Source of the DNA: Tritrichomonas musculus
Lineage: Eukaryota; Parabasalia; Tritrichomonadida; Tritrichomonadidae
Assembly (NCBI GenBank): GCA_039105265.1
Contig: JAPFFF010000036.1
Coordinates: forward strand, 372,001-436,000
Reading direction: 5' to 3'
DNA length: 64,000 nt
Both the position numbers and the translations under genes were made by a program. Below the pieces are notes generated by a model, which worked only from the letters and a program-made list of their open reading frames with translations, searched no databases and was not told the DNA's origin. This document shows positions 53,963 to 63,840 of this stretch, in pieces. Numbering within the stretch: position 1 is the first letter of the stretch; each line of letters opens with the position of its first letter.

Positions 53963-55621
53963 TTAAATATTTGGTATTGGCTTTTCTAGGTCATCTGGTG
54001 TGAGCCAAGGCAAAATTGGGTGGACCAAGTCGACGTTCGCAGTTGTGTAGCAGTCTTCGATGCCAACTCTGATCAGCTCTTCCTTCATTTCATCTGTGAG
54101 CTTGTCCACGGCTGCGAAAGCAAGCGCCGTTATTGATGTGAGGCCGATTACTCTATCGGCGAGACTTTTCCACTGTTTCATCTCTGTGATCTCCTTCTTC
54201 TCGACCATCTGAGCGAACTCTGCGAACTCGGCAGCCAGTTGTTTTGCCTTGTAAACGTCTGCTAGTTTTGGGAGCTTTGCGTACGATTTTTCGTGATCTG
54301 GCTTAATTTTCAATGTGAATCTTATATCTGTTCTCAAAAGGTTCCACTTTTTGAGGAAGTAAGCAGCTGTTGCTCTGTTTGAAACAACTGCGAAAGGTGC
54401 GTGCAAGTACCATCTCTTCGATGGCGCTGATGCGTCGATGTAACCTTTCTTTGCCATTGTGAAATTTTGAATTGATTCGTCAAATTTCCGGTTTTTGAGA
54501 CTGTTTCGCCCTTTCTCAAGGTACTTGTCGCCTAATTTTGCCAATTCTGCTCTAATTTCAGGAATCAACAATTGTTGTTCTTCTTCTTCAGGTACTGGTG
54601 CCTTGTCTCTTATTTTCTTCTCAAAAGCCGGAGTCACTTTTCCTCTTATCAATCTGTAAAGTTCAATTACAAAGTCCGGCCAATCAAGAAGGGCTTCAAC
54701 AATCCAGCCACCTCTTATACGAACTTCGTCACTCTTGTTCCCTGCAACAAAGTTGTCCGCAGGAATGTCAGGATTCGCAGGAGGGATGTCTTCAATTCGA
54801 ATTTCGTCAAAAATGACCTGAAACATAATGTCATTTTTCTGGTATTCGCGACGAGCAACCTTTTTCCAGTTCCCTTTTTCTGCGTAGAGGAAGCAGAGTT
54901 CAGCCCATCGAACACATAAACTGTCCTTCTCAAAAAGTGGACAACGATCAGAATTGTGTTCATCGTTAAAAACACAGTTGATGAGCTGTCTCGCTTGGTT
55001 AATGGTACGAATGGGCTTGGTGGTGTTTGGAAAACGTCTGGCTCGTCCAATGAGCTTGACATAGCAGCAAATTAGGGGATAACGGGCACCTGTGTTGTCA
55101 TTATGATTAAGTCGGACCATTTCTTCGTAACAATTCGTGGCTAGGCCTAATTGAAGACTGGCATTGGCAAGATCGGCAAGATCGGTAAGAACGCGCATGT
55201 AAGGACGAGTCGTAGAGATTGAATAGAACATTCCAATTTGATGAAATTCTTCTTGATAGAATTGGCGAGAAAAGTATAGTAATTCACGTGTTGCGGTTAT
55301 AACCGTATCTGTATCGGAAAATTCGATCAACATTTTGACCATTGCGCGCCATGCATCAACACACATTGGATCAAGCTGATAGGAACGATAAGCCATTTCA
55401 TTGGCATCTTTTAAGTTGCCACTCTCAAATGCACTATTAACTTTGTTGGCGATAGTAAATGCACGCTCTTTTGCAGGATCGAGGTCTCCATCTAATGCAT
55501 GAAAAGTTCGTTCTGAAAATATAAAAGTTGGTAAACGATATTGAGGATAGTCTTCATCATTTGGGTTTGCATGTTGAAACTGCATTTGGCCAATTAATCG
55601 TTGCAAGCCTGCTAAATCCAT
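53963..55621 (-). CDS. TPR-like protein, 552 aa
   Basis: Residues ~50-100 hold a TPR-like pair (AFTIANKVNSAFESGNLKDA, AYRSYQLDPMCVDAWRAMVK) with the LDP...AW pattern. A further helix set occurs at ~360-460 (KYLEKGRNSLKNRKFDESI; NFTMAKKGYIDA; SNRATAAYFLKKW), the latter resembling TPR arrays that bind chaperones or peptides. A conserved-looking central part (NTGARYPLICCYVKLIGRAR) resembles proteins in the ST7/TPR group, but I cannot assign it. The C-terminus ends LPWLTPDDLEKPIPNI. GC content and codon use are higher than for neighbours (GGT, GCC, CTC), as expected of a well-expressed gene. Complete ATG-to-stop frame. Confidence 0.75.
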   Translation of the reverse strand: MDLAGLQRLIGQMQFQHANPNDEDYPQYRLPTFIFSERTFHALDGDLDPAKERAFTIANKVNSAFESGNLKDANEMAYRSYQLDPMCVDAWRAMVKMLIEFSDTDTVITATRELLYFSRQFYQEEFHQIGMFYSISTTRPYMRVLTDLADLANASLQLGLATNCYEEMVRLNHNDNTGARYPLICCYVKLIGRARRFPNTTKPIRTINQARQLINCVFNDEHNSDRCPLFEKDSLCVRWAELCFLYAEKGNWKKVARREYQKNDIMFQVIFDEIRIEDIPPANPDIPADNFVAGNKSDEVRIRGGWIVEALLDWPDFVIELYRLIRGKVTPAFEKKIRDKAPVPEEEEQQLLIPEIRAELAKLGDKYLEKGRNSLKNRKFDESIQNFTMAKKGYIDASAPSKRWYLHAPFAVVSNRATAAYFLKKWNLLRTDIRFTLKIKPDHEKSYAKLPKLADVYKAKQLAAEFAEFAQMVEKKEITEMKQWKSLADRVIGLTSITALAFAAVDKLTDEMKEELIRVGIEDCYTTANVDLVHPILPWLTPDDLEKPIPNI

Positions 55622-56164
55622 CTTTTTTAATATTGTACAATAGTAAACGTAATTTTGGCCATACCAACCAATTTTTAGAAACTTTTTCTTTGAATACTCT
55701 CAAATAAATAAAAAAAAATTCAATTGTATTTCATTGAAAATGAATATATGTAAAATTTTATCATATAATGTATATATCTCAAAAAATAATTGGTAATTTT
55801 AAAAAAATAATAATAATTTTTAATTATTTTATTTACAATTAAATTGTATCGGGTTAATTTTGGAATTTTCATTCTTTCATGTCATTAAAATTGAATAGAA
55901 TGTATGCTCCTTATTGGTGTGTACTCTCAAATTTATATCCTTAGTGAGGATTAGACTGTAATGAATTTTGTTTTTATCTTTAAGAACATAATTTGCTCAT
56001 ATATTTCATAGAAGTATTTCAACTGTTGTTTATTGAAGCATGAGAAAATTTAAATAGAGTAATGATTTCGTTCTACCTCTGAATCAAGAGAAATAATGTA
56101 GTAATATACGGTAGGCCCAACGTTGCTCAGGATCTACTTGGTTTTTGTTCATCAAAGGCTACAA
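55622..56164. other. Intergenic transition to the foreign-looking segment
   Basis: AT-rich promoter side of the TPR gene, then GC-richer sequence from ~56100. Confidence 0.4.
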
Positions 56165-56212
56165 CGAATCGAGCATCAACATATGCTTGATCTTCTGGAG
56201 TCGATTCGTTGA
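56165..56212. repeat. 10-bp perfect hairpin AACGAATCGA/TCGATTCGTT
   Basis: Perfect arms separated by 28 bp that contain a smaller ATCAA/TTGAT inverted pair. It lies just upstream of the transposase-like frames and may mark the edge of an inserted element. Confidence 0.7.
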
Positions 56213-56229
56213 AGCTGTTAGGCCCGTAA

Positions 56230-58907
56230 AGAGTATATGTATCAGATTTTAATCAGAATGATAACTCAGAAACATCTTATTTGGATTCAATTGATATTGA
56301 ATTTGAAAAGAAGTTGATCGAAGCTATAGATAAAAACGAAACGAATCAATTTATAGAAATACTCCAAAGTTATTTTGATGACAAATTAAATGCATATTTA
56401 AAGACTCATGATGATCTCCGAATATCATGTTTGAATCCTTTTAATTCATTAAATGATGCTGAAGAATATTGCGAAATTATTGAAGATTCAAATGTAAATA
56501 GAAATGATTCTTTACTAGATCCAGATACAATTGAAGTTAAAACTTATGATGATTCAGATGGTGAAGCATATGAGGAGGAAGACGAATCAATAAATATAAT
56601 TGGAGACGAAAATAATCTAGAGACACTAATTAAAAAAGCAAACGAGCTTCTTTTTAGTCTTCTCCCAATTGAACAAATAAGCTTTCATATCCATAATATT
56701 TTAAATTTGATTCCTAATTTAGAAAAAGAAGATGTCAGTGACCTATTAGAGCCTTTGAAAATTCACCTGGATTTTGATAAACCGAGAGTTTATAATATAA
56801 TCGGATGTCGTATGTATCAAAGGCAACAAGAGACAAAAAAGTGAATAGTGAAATTGCACGTTTGCATAAAAAAATTCACAATCTCGAATCTAAAGTGTGC
56901 TCGTTTTATCATGAATCACAAATTAATTCATATATGCAAATTATTACTGGTGCTTTTGATTCAAATACTCCGATTTTACAAAAAGTTATGTTAACTAAGT
57001 CATGTGGTAAACATTTTGATACCCAAGGTAGACTATTTTGGATGGATATTTTTTGCATAAATCATAACTTTTTTGAGCTCATAAAAACGTTGTTGAATAC
57101 TTCGAGACCATCGGAATCAACTGTCAGAAAACGGTTTTCAAATGAAATTATATTTAGTTTTTTAGATTATCAACAATTAGGCTATGTCATTCCAATATTC
57201 AAGTATTATTGTGAAAAATTTGATATTGATATTGGTCAAAGGCTTGTCCTTTCATTTGATGGTATGAAGTTTACGCCTGGTCTGCAACGCACAACAAAAG
57301 ATGGTTCTTTTTGTGGTTTCACAACAGAATATTATTCACAAGGTCAAAAAGAAGTAGCTAATGTTATAAATGGATCTATATCTCAAAAAGATTTTTTACA
57401 TTTTTGTTGTGAGAACCATTTTTTGGGTGATTATATTTTTGTTTACTATATTTCTTCTTTAGATAACCCATGAATTTCCTGTTCATCTAGTTGTGAAACG
57501 TAATGACTTCGCAGACAATAATGTCCATGAAAGAAAAGATAGCATCATTAAACAAATTAGGTCAATAGAAATCAATATTACTTACGTATTTTCTGATGGT
57601 GATTGTTTGGACCAGCAATTCCAGAAAAAAATTATGGAATTGTGGTTGCCAAAATTAAATGAAAATTTTGCAGCATATTATCGGAATGAAGCAATTCCTG
57701 AAAGTGAATACTTTTATAATTTTGAATTAATGAACAAAGATGAAACAGACTATTTAAGTTTTACTGATCGAATGCACTTATCTAAAAGAATGAGGTATGA
57801 AATAGCTAACATACAAAATCTTTTTTTGGTTAGAAATCTAAATGGATATATGCAAACAGCCTCATTTTTGGTTCTGGAATTTAGGCAAATAATTGACCCG
57901 ATTGTTCCTAGTTTTATTTTTAATTCATCAATTCAGAGTAAAATGGATGATGATTACCTGAATGCACTTTTTGGTGGAAAAGTTTGTGGATATTTATTAA
58001 ATGCAGCGTTTCATCATCAAGATTGTAGAATTAGGAAAATATCTACAAAGTGGTTTTTTTTCTGTGTCATTGGATGTTCGTTAGATTTAATATTAAACGG
58101 AAATGATGAAATTCTGGAAAAATATTATTTTAAGGTTTTGCTTTTAGGATTTTTTTCAATGATACATATTCAAAAAAATACTTGTCATAAAACAAATCAC
58201 CCCCGCTTATTTACTCCATCTGTAGTTAGAGAATATCTCAATCTTTATATCTGTTTTTTTGAGAATTTAGTACCAATAAAGTTTGGAAATTTTTAGTAAA
58301 ACGACTTGGTTCTACAAATTTAGAACACTTTTTTACTCAATTAGAGCAATATTGTTTTGCAGATAGTCATTTTTTTGTATTTCATATGCCTTTATAAGAA
58401 TTATGGTGTTAAGAACATTTGACAAAAATAAAGGAATTGAATGGTTTGAAAACATTCATCGGAGAAAGTTGCAAGATCATTTATCGAAAAAAACATTTCC
58501 AATGGAACTGGTTTATTGCTGGAGATATTTTTAGTATTTCACAAAAACTGTTTAACATAATAATGAGTGTGGATGGTTTAACTGACGATCCAAATTTCAG
58601 AATACCCGATGATATTGCAGTTAAACTTATAGATATATTTTCCACTCCAAAGCAAACAAATTCCAATGATGTGGTTGCTGATATAGAAACGATTTATTCA
58701 ATATCAGATATTTCTTTTTATAACAAAGGCTCTACAGCAAAAAATAAAATACTTACTGACCCATTAAGTATGTTTTCATCATCAAAAACTCAAGGAGCAC
58801 AGCAATGTAATTTATCAAAAAGTAAAAAAGGTCAAATCAAAATAATCGTACATAGTAGTAAGGTTAAGGAGGGCTACTCTCGTTTCACTCGCTCCGCCCT
58901 CGCTTAA
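56230..58907 (+). pseudogene. Broken transposase-like gene (P-element/THAP9-like architecture suspected)
   Basis: Four overlapping or adjacent plus-strand blocks (56230-56844, 56805-57473, 57493-58296, 58419-58907) together read like one gene in different frames. The order is an acidic N-terminal helical region; a short coiled coil (IARLHKKIHNLESKV); PSESTVRKRF; then VLSFDGMKF, an Asp in a strand; then ITYVFSDGDCLDQQF, a second Asp; then SFTDRMHLSKRMRYEI, resembling the D-x-x-H-x-x-K-x-x-R-(N/Y) block of P-type transposases. The spacing fits an RNase H-fold catalytic core. No ATG opens the first block, and shifts occur near 56830 and 57475, plus stops near 58300-58410, so it is a plain DNA-transposon relic. 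Family assignment is inference. Confidence 0.5.
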
Positions 58908-58909
58908 CA
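58863..58909. repeat. 11-bp hairpin at the island boundary
   Basis: TTAAGGAGGGC and GCCCTCGCTTAA pair with one bulge around a loop of about 23 nt. It is unusually GC-rich and contains the last codons of the transposase-like frame. It marks the point where base composition changes. Confidence 0.7.
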
Positions 58910-59358
58910 CCTAATTCATTCAGTCTACCAAAAATTACATTTTTGTCATCCTCGACTTAATTAGTATATATACCCGCCACAGTCGCGTGACAGCTAATTT
59001 AATTGACGAAAACACCCAAAAATCAGCTGTTTTGGTAATTATTTTAGTGCTACTTGTGGCACAAGACTATAGATATATGTCTACGATCTATTAATATATG
59101 ACAATACTAATAGTGATAACCTAAAATAATGGCGAAATAAACTATTATAATAGGCGAAATCGGCTATATTAATATGAAACCGTTTCCAAACATTTCCATA
59201 GCAATGCTCACATACGACATATCGAGATTGTGTTCCAATAAAGTAGAACTAATAGTGGCATGTAGTGAAGGACTATTGTAACATATAATGGATGACTAAA
59301 TGTATAAACAATTAGTTTGATATGTGAATTACATGAAAATTTTATCCAACTGAAACCA

Positions 59359-61113
59359 ATGACACTGAACACTATGTTATACAGTTACGTACACGAAGAT
59401 ATAAAATATGAGTCTGTTAATGATTATAGATATGATGACGATACTTCGTACTCTGCTAACGCAGATCCATTGAAAGTAATTGAAGAACAGCCGGTTGAAG
59501 TGCAAGATCCTTGTTACATACGATGGCAGATGTTTGATGAGATCCCTGAACGATTATACAAAATAGAGTGTGAAGGTTACTTCGATAAGAACGACAAACC
59601 GTTAGAAGATGAAGAATCGATTAGACACCTCACTAGTGGTGAACCACCAGTAGATATCGATGCTTCACTAGAACTTTGTGATGAGAATGGCGATGTAATC
59701 GATTATATGGATTATGAAGATTATTATTATTGTATGGATCACAACAAGTATGATTTACATATGATTACTAAACAAATTAGAACTAAGAAATTCATATGTG
59801 AAGCTCCAATCGGCTCTGGTAAATCGACTGCTATTCGTAAATTGATTTCGTCACATAATACAGAGAAGTTTATGGTAATTGTTCCAACAGTGAATATCGC
59901 TGAAGAGTTCTATACCAAGTTGAATAAATATCTCAATATTCGATTATGTGTTAATGATAACGCGTTTAGTGAATTTCATAAAGCTGTATATAATGAAGTT
60001 AACATAATTATTACTACTTACAACACTGCTTCCAAGTGCTTAGGCGACTTACTTGAAGAATACTATATGAAAGAGCAACGACTCGATTACTTCCTAGTGA
60101 TTGATGAAGTACACATGTTACTACACCATATAGGATTAATAGAGATTACTAAAGAGTTCGATAAGGTAGCATTAATAAGTGTTACTGCTGATGATATTAA
60201 GAACTTCGCCTGCTTTAGAGATTACATAATCGTTAATCCACATATTGATGAGAGATATAAACGAAATATCTATGGTAATAAGTTGTTACCAGATGCTGAT
60301 GAACAACGTGCTGCTATAGTTAACTTAATCAATACAAAGAGAATGAATTATGATAAAGTATTAGTGAAGATAGAAGATAAGAAAGAGTGTAAGAGATTGA
60401 AAAATTGTTTGAGAGATAGATACAAGGTCGCTCTATATACAGGTGATAACAAAGAGATTAAGCTGAATGAAGATGGATTATTCGAAGAAGATGTTGATGC
60501 TTTCATATCTACCTCATCAATACAGAACGGACAGTCTATTAAAGAGAATATTCTATCTATATTCATCCAAACATACATCGATACTGTATCTAGTATTAAG
60601 CAATTTCTAGGTAGAAATCGAAATCGAAATTCGGATGTATATGTATATGTTCAATATGGGAAGCACATGAATAAGAGAAAGTACTCAATACCCAACAATC
60701 GATATGAACGACATTTAAATAGCTTACGTGATAGAGCATGGAATGAAATGAGTATAGCGAATTGGGATGACGTATTATATAAATTCGGTCGCGTGCGATT
60801 CGGTAAAACAGATGATTCACAAAGTGAAGTTCTCGAAGAGAATGATGAATATATTATTGATTATGATGATGAATGTATAAGTGAAGATGATATCTCTGAT
60901 GAACCTAATACTAATGAGATCGTTGATAAATCCACTACTAATGATGAGATCGTTGATACTTCGTACTCTGCTACCGCAGATGAATCCACCAATTATACTA
61001 CGTATTTCACTACAGCGGAAGAACCCATTACAGATATAGATTTTACTAATAAAAGAGATCTAAAGAATTATTGTCTTAAGACAATACCAGATGGGTATGA
61101 AGTTAATATGTGA
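59359..61113 (+). CDS. SF2 helicase, viral origin-binding-protein type, about 584 aa
   Basis: Helicase motifs appear in order: I, APIGSGKSTAIRKL (near residue 150); Ia, VIVPTVNIAEEFY; TTYNTA; II, LVIDEVHMLLHH; III, ISVTAD; IV, KVLVKIEDKKECKRL; V, FISTSSIQNGQSI; VI, IKQFLGRNRNRN. This is a complete SF2 core of the kind seen in herpesvirus-type origin-binding helicases and in relatives of mimiviruses and other large DNA viruses; it would unwind DNA, probably at initiation. The N-terminus is acidic, and the C-terminus is acidic with Thr-rich repeats (NEIVDKSTTNDEIVDTS). I start at ATG 59359 (MTLNTMLYSY). It looks intact. Confidence 0.75.
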   Translation: MTLNTMLYSYVHEDIKYESVNDYRYDDDTSYSANADPLKVIEEQPVEVQDPCYIRWQMFDEIPERLYKIECEGYFDKNDKPLEDEESIRHLTSGEPPVDIDASLELCDENGDVIDYMDYEDYYYCMDHNKYDLHMITKQIRTKKFICEAPIGSGKSTAIRKLISSHNTEKFMVIVPTVNIAEEFYTKLNKYLNIRLCVNDNAFSEFHKAVYNEVNIIITTYNTASKCLGDLLEEYYMKEQRLDYFLVIDEVHMLLHHIGLIEITKEFDKVALISVTADDIKNFACFRDYIIVNPHIDERYKRNIYGNKLLPDADEQRAAIVNLINTKRMNYDKVLVKIEDKKECKRLKNCLRDRYKVALYTGDNKEIKLNEDGLFEEDVDAFISTSSIQNGQSIKENILSIFIQTYIDTVSSIKQFLGRNRNRNSDVYVYVQYGKHMNKRKYSIPNNRYERHLNSLRDRAWNEMSIANWDDVLYKFGRVRFGKTDDSQSEVLEENDEYIIDYDDECISEDDISDEPNTNEIVDKSTTNDEIVDTSYSATADESTNYTTYFTTAEEPITDIDFTNKRDLKNYCLKTIPDGYEVNM

Positions 61114-61206
61114 TATAACAGAGTTAATGGTAAGAGAGGCCGTGTATATAAATTGGTGAAGAAGTGAGTTGACGATGCGTTTTCGATGTATTTTTCTCGT
61201 ACTTAA

Positions 61207-61452
61207 ATGACAGCATTAACAGAACTCTTCGCAATGAATGATATGAATAAGTTGAAGTATGAACTCGCTAGACTTATCGAATCGAAAGACTATAAGACAG
61301 TTAATACACTGTTACGTCGTAATCCTAATACATGGAAATTTAATACTCGTGAACTTAATGAAGAGATACCATGTGATGATAGACACTTTACTAAGAGAGA
61401 GGGTGTAATGAAATTCGAGACAAGACCTCCACATGCAAAACCTAAAAAATAA
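61207..61452 (+). CDS. Small basic protein of the island, 81 aa (paralogue A)
   Basis: MTALTELFAMNDMNKLKYEL... then DYKTVNTLLRRNPNTWKF, TRELNEEIP, HFTKR. It shares most of this with the 114-aa frame at 61898, so the two are tandem paralogues, which strongly supports both being genuine. Two short helices and a basic C-terminus suggest nucleic acid or protein binding. No family recognised. It begins 94 bp after the helicase stop and has the same composition. Confidence 0.65.
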   Translation: MTALTELFAMNDMNKLKYELARLIESKDYKTVNTLLRRNPNTWKFNTRELNEEIPCDDRHFTKREGVMKFETRPPHAKPKK

Positions 61453-61531
61453 ATAGCCGAGCAAAAACCAACCGTCTACGTGGATGCGTAATGCATTCGA
61501 TATGAGATGATACGTACCCGGGATGATACCA

Positions 61532-61646
61532 TTTGCCAAAGGCAAAATCCGCAAAGCGGACCCCATAAAGAGAAACACTGCATCCACTATGGCTGGGGAA
61601 CGTGATCGAACACGTTCATTACAGGGATTACATTTGTCGACAAATG
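61532..61646. repeat. Cluster of four perfect hairpins
   Basis: In 115 bp: TTTGCC-AAA-GGCAAA (61532-61546), TCCGC-AAA-GCGGA (61548-61560), GAACGTG-ATCGAA-CACGTTC (61598-61617) and the perfect 16-bp palindrome CATTTGTCGACAAATG (61631-61646). They occupy the non-coding gap between the two paralogous small genes. Hairpins mark transcript ends in mimiviruses; that use here is inference. Confidence 0.85.
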
Positions 61647-61743
61647 CCTTCGTGCTATCTATACCACAAGCAATAGCTTATCACATAGGTGTTAATTCGC
61701 TATGGGCTCTATCACAAATATGATACAAAATAACACGAAAAAT

Positions 61744-61817
61744 CGGTACTGAGGAGAATCGAACTCATGCCTGCCGTCGAAGCTGGGAGACATGCTTCAT
61801 GACTCTACGACTGTACC
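61744..61817 (-). tRNA. tRNA-like unit inside the island
   Basis: The minus strand has GGTACAG pairing (6 of 7) with CAGTACC across 74 nt, a T-arm-like ATGAG-TTCGATT-CTCCT with a B-box core GTTCGATTC, and a run of five T after the 3' end. The D arm lacks the usual GG and the anticodon arm does not close well, so identity cannot be read. It may be a diverged viral-type tRNA or a pseudo-tRNA. Confidence 0.35.
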
Positions 61818-61897
61818 AGTTAGCGCTAACATTTATATGTTTTACATTACATATTTAAACTGTATAATGCGAATATAGTATTGTTTTTGTACGAGAA

Positions 61898-62242
61898 ATG
61901 TGTGAGTTTAATTACATAGAAATGAGTAAGAGTAAGAATACAACACAAACAAGTCTAGAAGAGTTATACACTACAGACGACTTAACAGTACTTAAACGAG
62001 CTATTACCGAGTTAACTGCTAAGAGAGATTATAAAACACTTAATACTCTGTTCCGTCGCAATCCGAATGCTAGTAAGTTCGAAAAGAGAGAGCTTAATGA
62101 AGATATACCCCAAAAGAAAAAACGATTCACGAAACGTAATAGTAAGCTCTGCAATGTATCTAGAACAGTTCCACGAAAGCAGAATGAAGAAGAACAGAAT
62201 GCATACACATATAAATCCAGATATTACGATCCAAATTCGTGA
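61898..62242 (+). CDS. Small basic protein of the island, 114 aa (paralogue B)
   Basis: LEELYTTDDLTVLKRAITEL, DYKTLNTLFRRNPNASKFEK, RELNEDIP and RFTKR match paralogue A residue for residue at many sites. It has an extra N-terminus (a second possible start is M-S-K-S-K at 61922) and an extra basic, Asn/Tyr-rich C-terminus. Composition matches the island. Function unknown; no homologous family recalled. Confidence 0.65.
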   Translation: MCEFNYIEMSKSKNTTQTSLEELYTTDDLTVLKRAITELTAKRDYKTLNTLFRRNPNASKFEKRELNEDIPQKKKRFTKRNSKLCNVSRTVPRKQNEEEQNAYTYKSRYYDPNS

Positions 62243-62280
62243 TCATTTAAATATATAGATAAACCTATCGAATCATATGT

Positions 62281-62310
62281 TAGTACTTCACGAATTCGTG
62301 CTAGGTACTA
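62281..62310. repeat. Palindrome CACGAATTCGTG with outer arms TAGTAC/GTACTA
   Basis: A perfect 12-bp core palindrome (62289-62300) framed by matching 6-bp arms, about 40 bp after paralogue B. Likely hairpin at the right edge of the island. Confidence 0.8.
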
Positions 62311-62371
62311 AATTGGCACAGAACACAGAACATACACACATATATTTTTGAATAATACTCGACAACTTTTT

Positions 62372-62605
62372 GAATGAATGAAAGTGATTGAATGAATGAA
62401 AATAATTGAATGAAAGAAAGTGATTGAATGAGTAAAAGTGATTGAATGAATGAAAGTGAATGAATGAATGAAAGTGAATGAATGAGTAAAAGTGATTGAA
62501 TGAATGAAAGTGAATGAATGAATGAAAGTGATTGAATGAGTAAAAGTGATTGAATGAATGAAAGTGATTGAATAAATGAAAGTGATTGAATGAGTAAAAG
62601 TGATT
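62372..62605. repeat. 18-bp minisatellite, about 13 copies
   Basis: Variants of GAATGAATGAAAGTGATT and GAATGAGTAAAAGTGATT alternate, with occasional 4-bp changes. Non-coding, directly right of the island. Confidence 0.9.
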
Positions 62606-62844
62606 AAATTTCTATACGATACTTTTCAAATAAAGACTATTATTTTAAACTTTTTGAGAGCATAATAAAGTAACACAACTTTTTGAACTGGGTTCTAAAA
62701 GAGTCTAGTTTTATAAATGAATTATCATAAAGCTTCTTTTTTGATATAGTATCGTTAAAAAGTGAGCGACGATCGGATTTAGTGGGGGACGCTCATTCAA
62801 TTCTAGAGTTTTTTAAATTTTTCATTCAAATATTGAAGAGAGAA

Positions 62845-63706
62845 AAAGGTCGTACAACTGAATTTTTACAGTAAAACTCAATAATTGGTTTGTTTTAACT
62901 AATCATATTTTAATATTATAATATTAATCTGTTTTATAAATATTTGCATCGTACAAAATTCAAATTAAAATAAAAACTAAAAGGATATGAGTATATATAA
63001 AATTTTCTTCAGAAAATAAATTTGAGTATTTTATCTCAATTTATTTAAATTATTTTTGATAAGAATTTTTAACTCTTTATAAAAAATTTAGAATATCAAT
63101 AACTTTTTATATATTTTATTCTAATCATTAATTCTTTTGATATCTTTTTATATGCTTTTAAAACATTTAGTGTTATATAAAAATTGTTATTATTATTGAA
63201 AAAAAAATTTCATTTTTTAGCCAAAAATACAGAAAAATTGAATTTGTTGAATTATTAAATGACGATTTTAAAAAAATTGGACGTTACAGGAGTCCAATGA
63301 AGAATATAATTTTATTTATATGCATTTACTCTCTAATATATTTGAATTTCATTCCAAATTAAATGTCAGTTTTTTCTAAAAATGAAGATTTAGTTGATTG
63401 GTCTGATAAATATAAAAAGTCTAATATTTCAGTTACTGAAGGATTTCGCCAAAAAGTAAAATATTATTTGTATAACACATAGTATACCCATTCAAATGAC
63501 ATTTATATTTTTTAAATGATACAAAAATATAAGAAATCGATATATATTGAATTTTAATTAAAGTCTTTATTTCAATCATTACATTTTATAATATTGGATA
63601 TAAAACATATAAATTATATATTATAATTATTAAATAAATTATTTATTAAGATAAAAAAAAAATTTATTTAATTTTATTTTTTATTCAATTTAGTTGTACG
63701 ACCTTT
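62845..63706. mobile_element. About 860-bp inverted-repeat element
   Basis: AAAGGTCGTACAACT at the left and AGTTGTACGACCTTT at the right are perfect inverted repeats, with similarity continuing inwards (GAATT/AATT). The interior is AT-rich without transposase. No target duplication recognised, class unknown. Confidence 0.65.
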
Positions 63707-63720
63707 AGGGAAAATCGAAA

Positions 63721-63840
63721 GGGCAGCGACCAATGTCCCTACTTTAACGGTCACTGTTAACGGTCATAATGGTAGGGACAAATGGGGCAGCGACAAATGT
63801 CCCTACTTTAACGGTCATTTTTAACGGTTATAGTATATAT
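63721..63840. repeat. 64-bp tandem repeat with internal inverted arms
   Basis: GGGCAGCGAC starts at 63721 and 63785; both units contain TGTCCCTACTTTAACGGTCA. Within the first, TGTCCCTAC faces GTAGGGACA, so a unit can fold back. It lies immediately right of the 62845-63706 element, perhaps the edge of a further one. Confidence 0.75.

Larger units (their letters stand above)
58910..62340. other. Large-DNA-virus-like island (looks recent)
   Basis: About 3.4 kb with visibly lower AT content and more CG dinucleotides (TCG, CGA) than the rest. Parts: an origin-binding-type SF2 helicase, two paralogous small basic proteins, a tRNA-like unit and several perfect hairpins. The small frames and the helicase look whole, so the insertion is probably recent; it is only a piece of any larger element, as no capsid, packaging ATPase or polymerase is seen. 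No flanking terminal repeats were recognised. Family: uncertain, nucleocytoplasmic-virus-like. Confidence 0.5.

Noticed and set aside
58910-62340. Polinton/Maverick assignment for the island
   Set aside because: No polymerase, integrase, packaging ATPase, protease or capsid gene and no long terminal repeats are visible.
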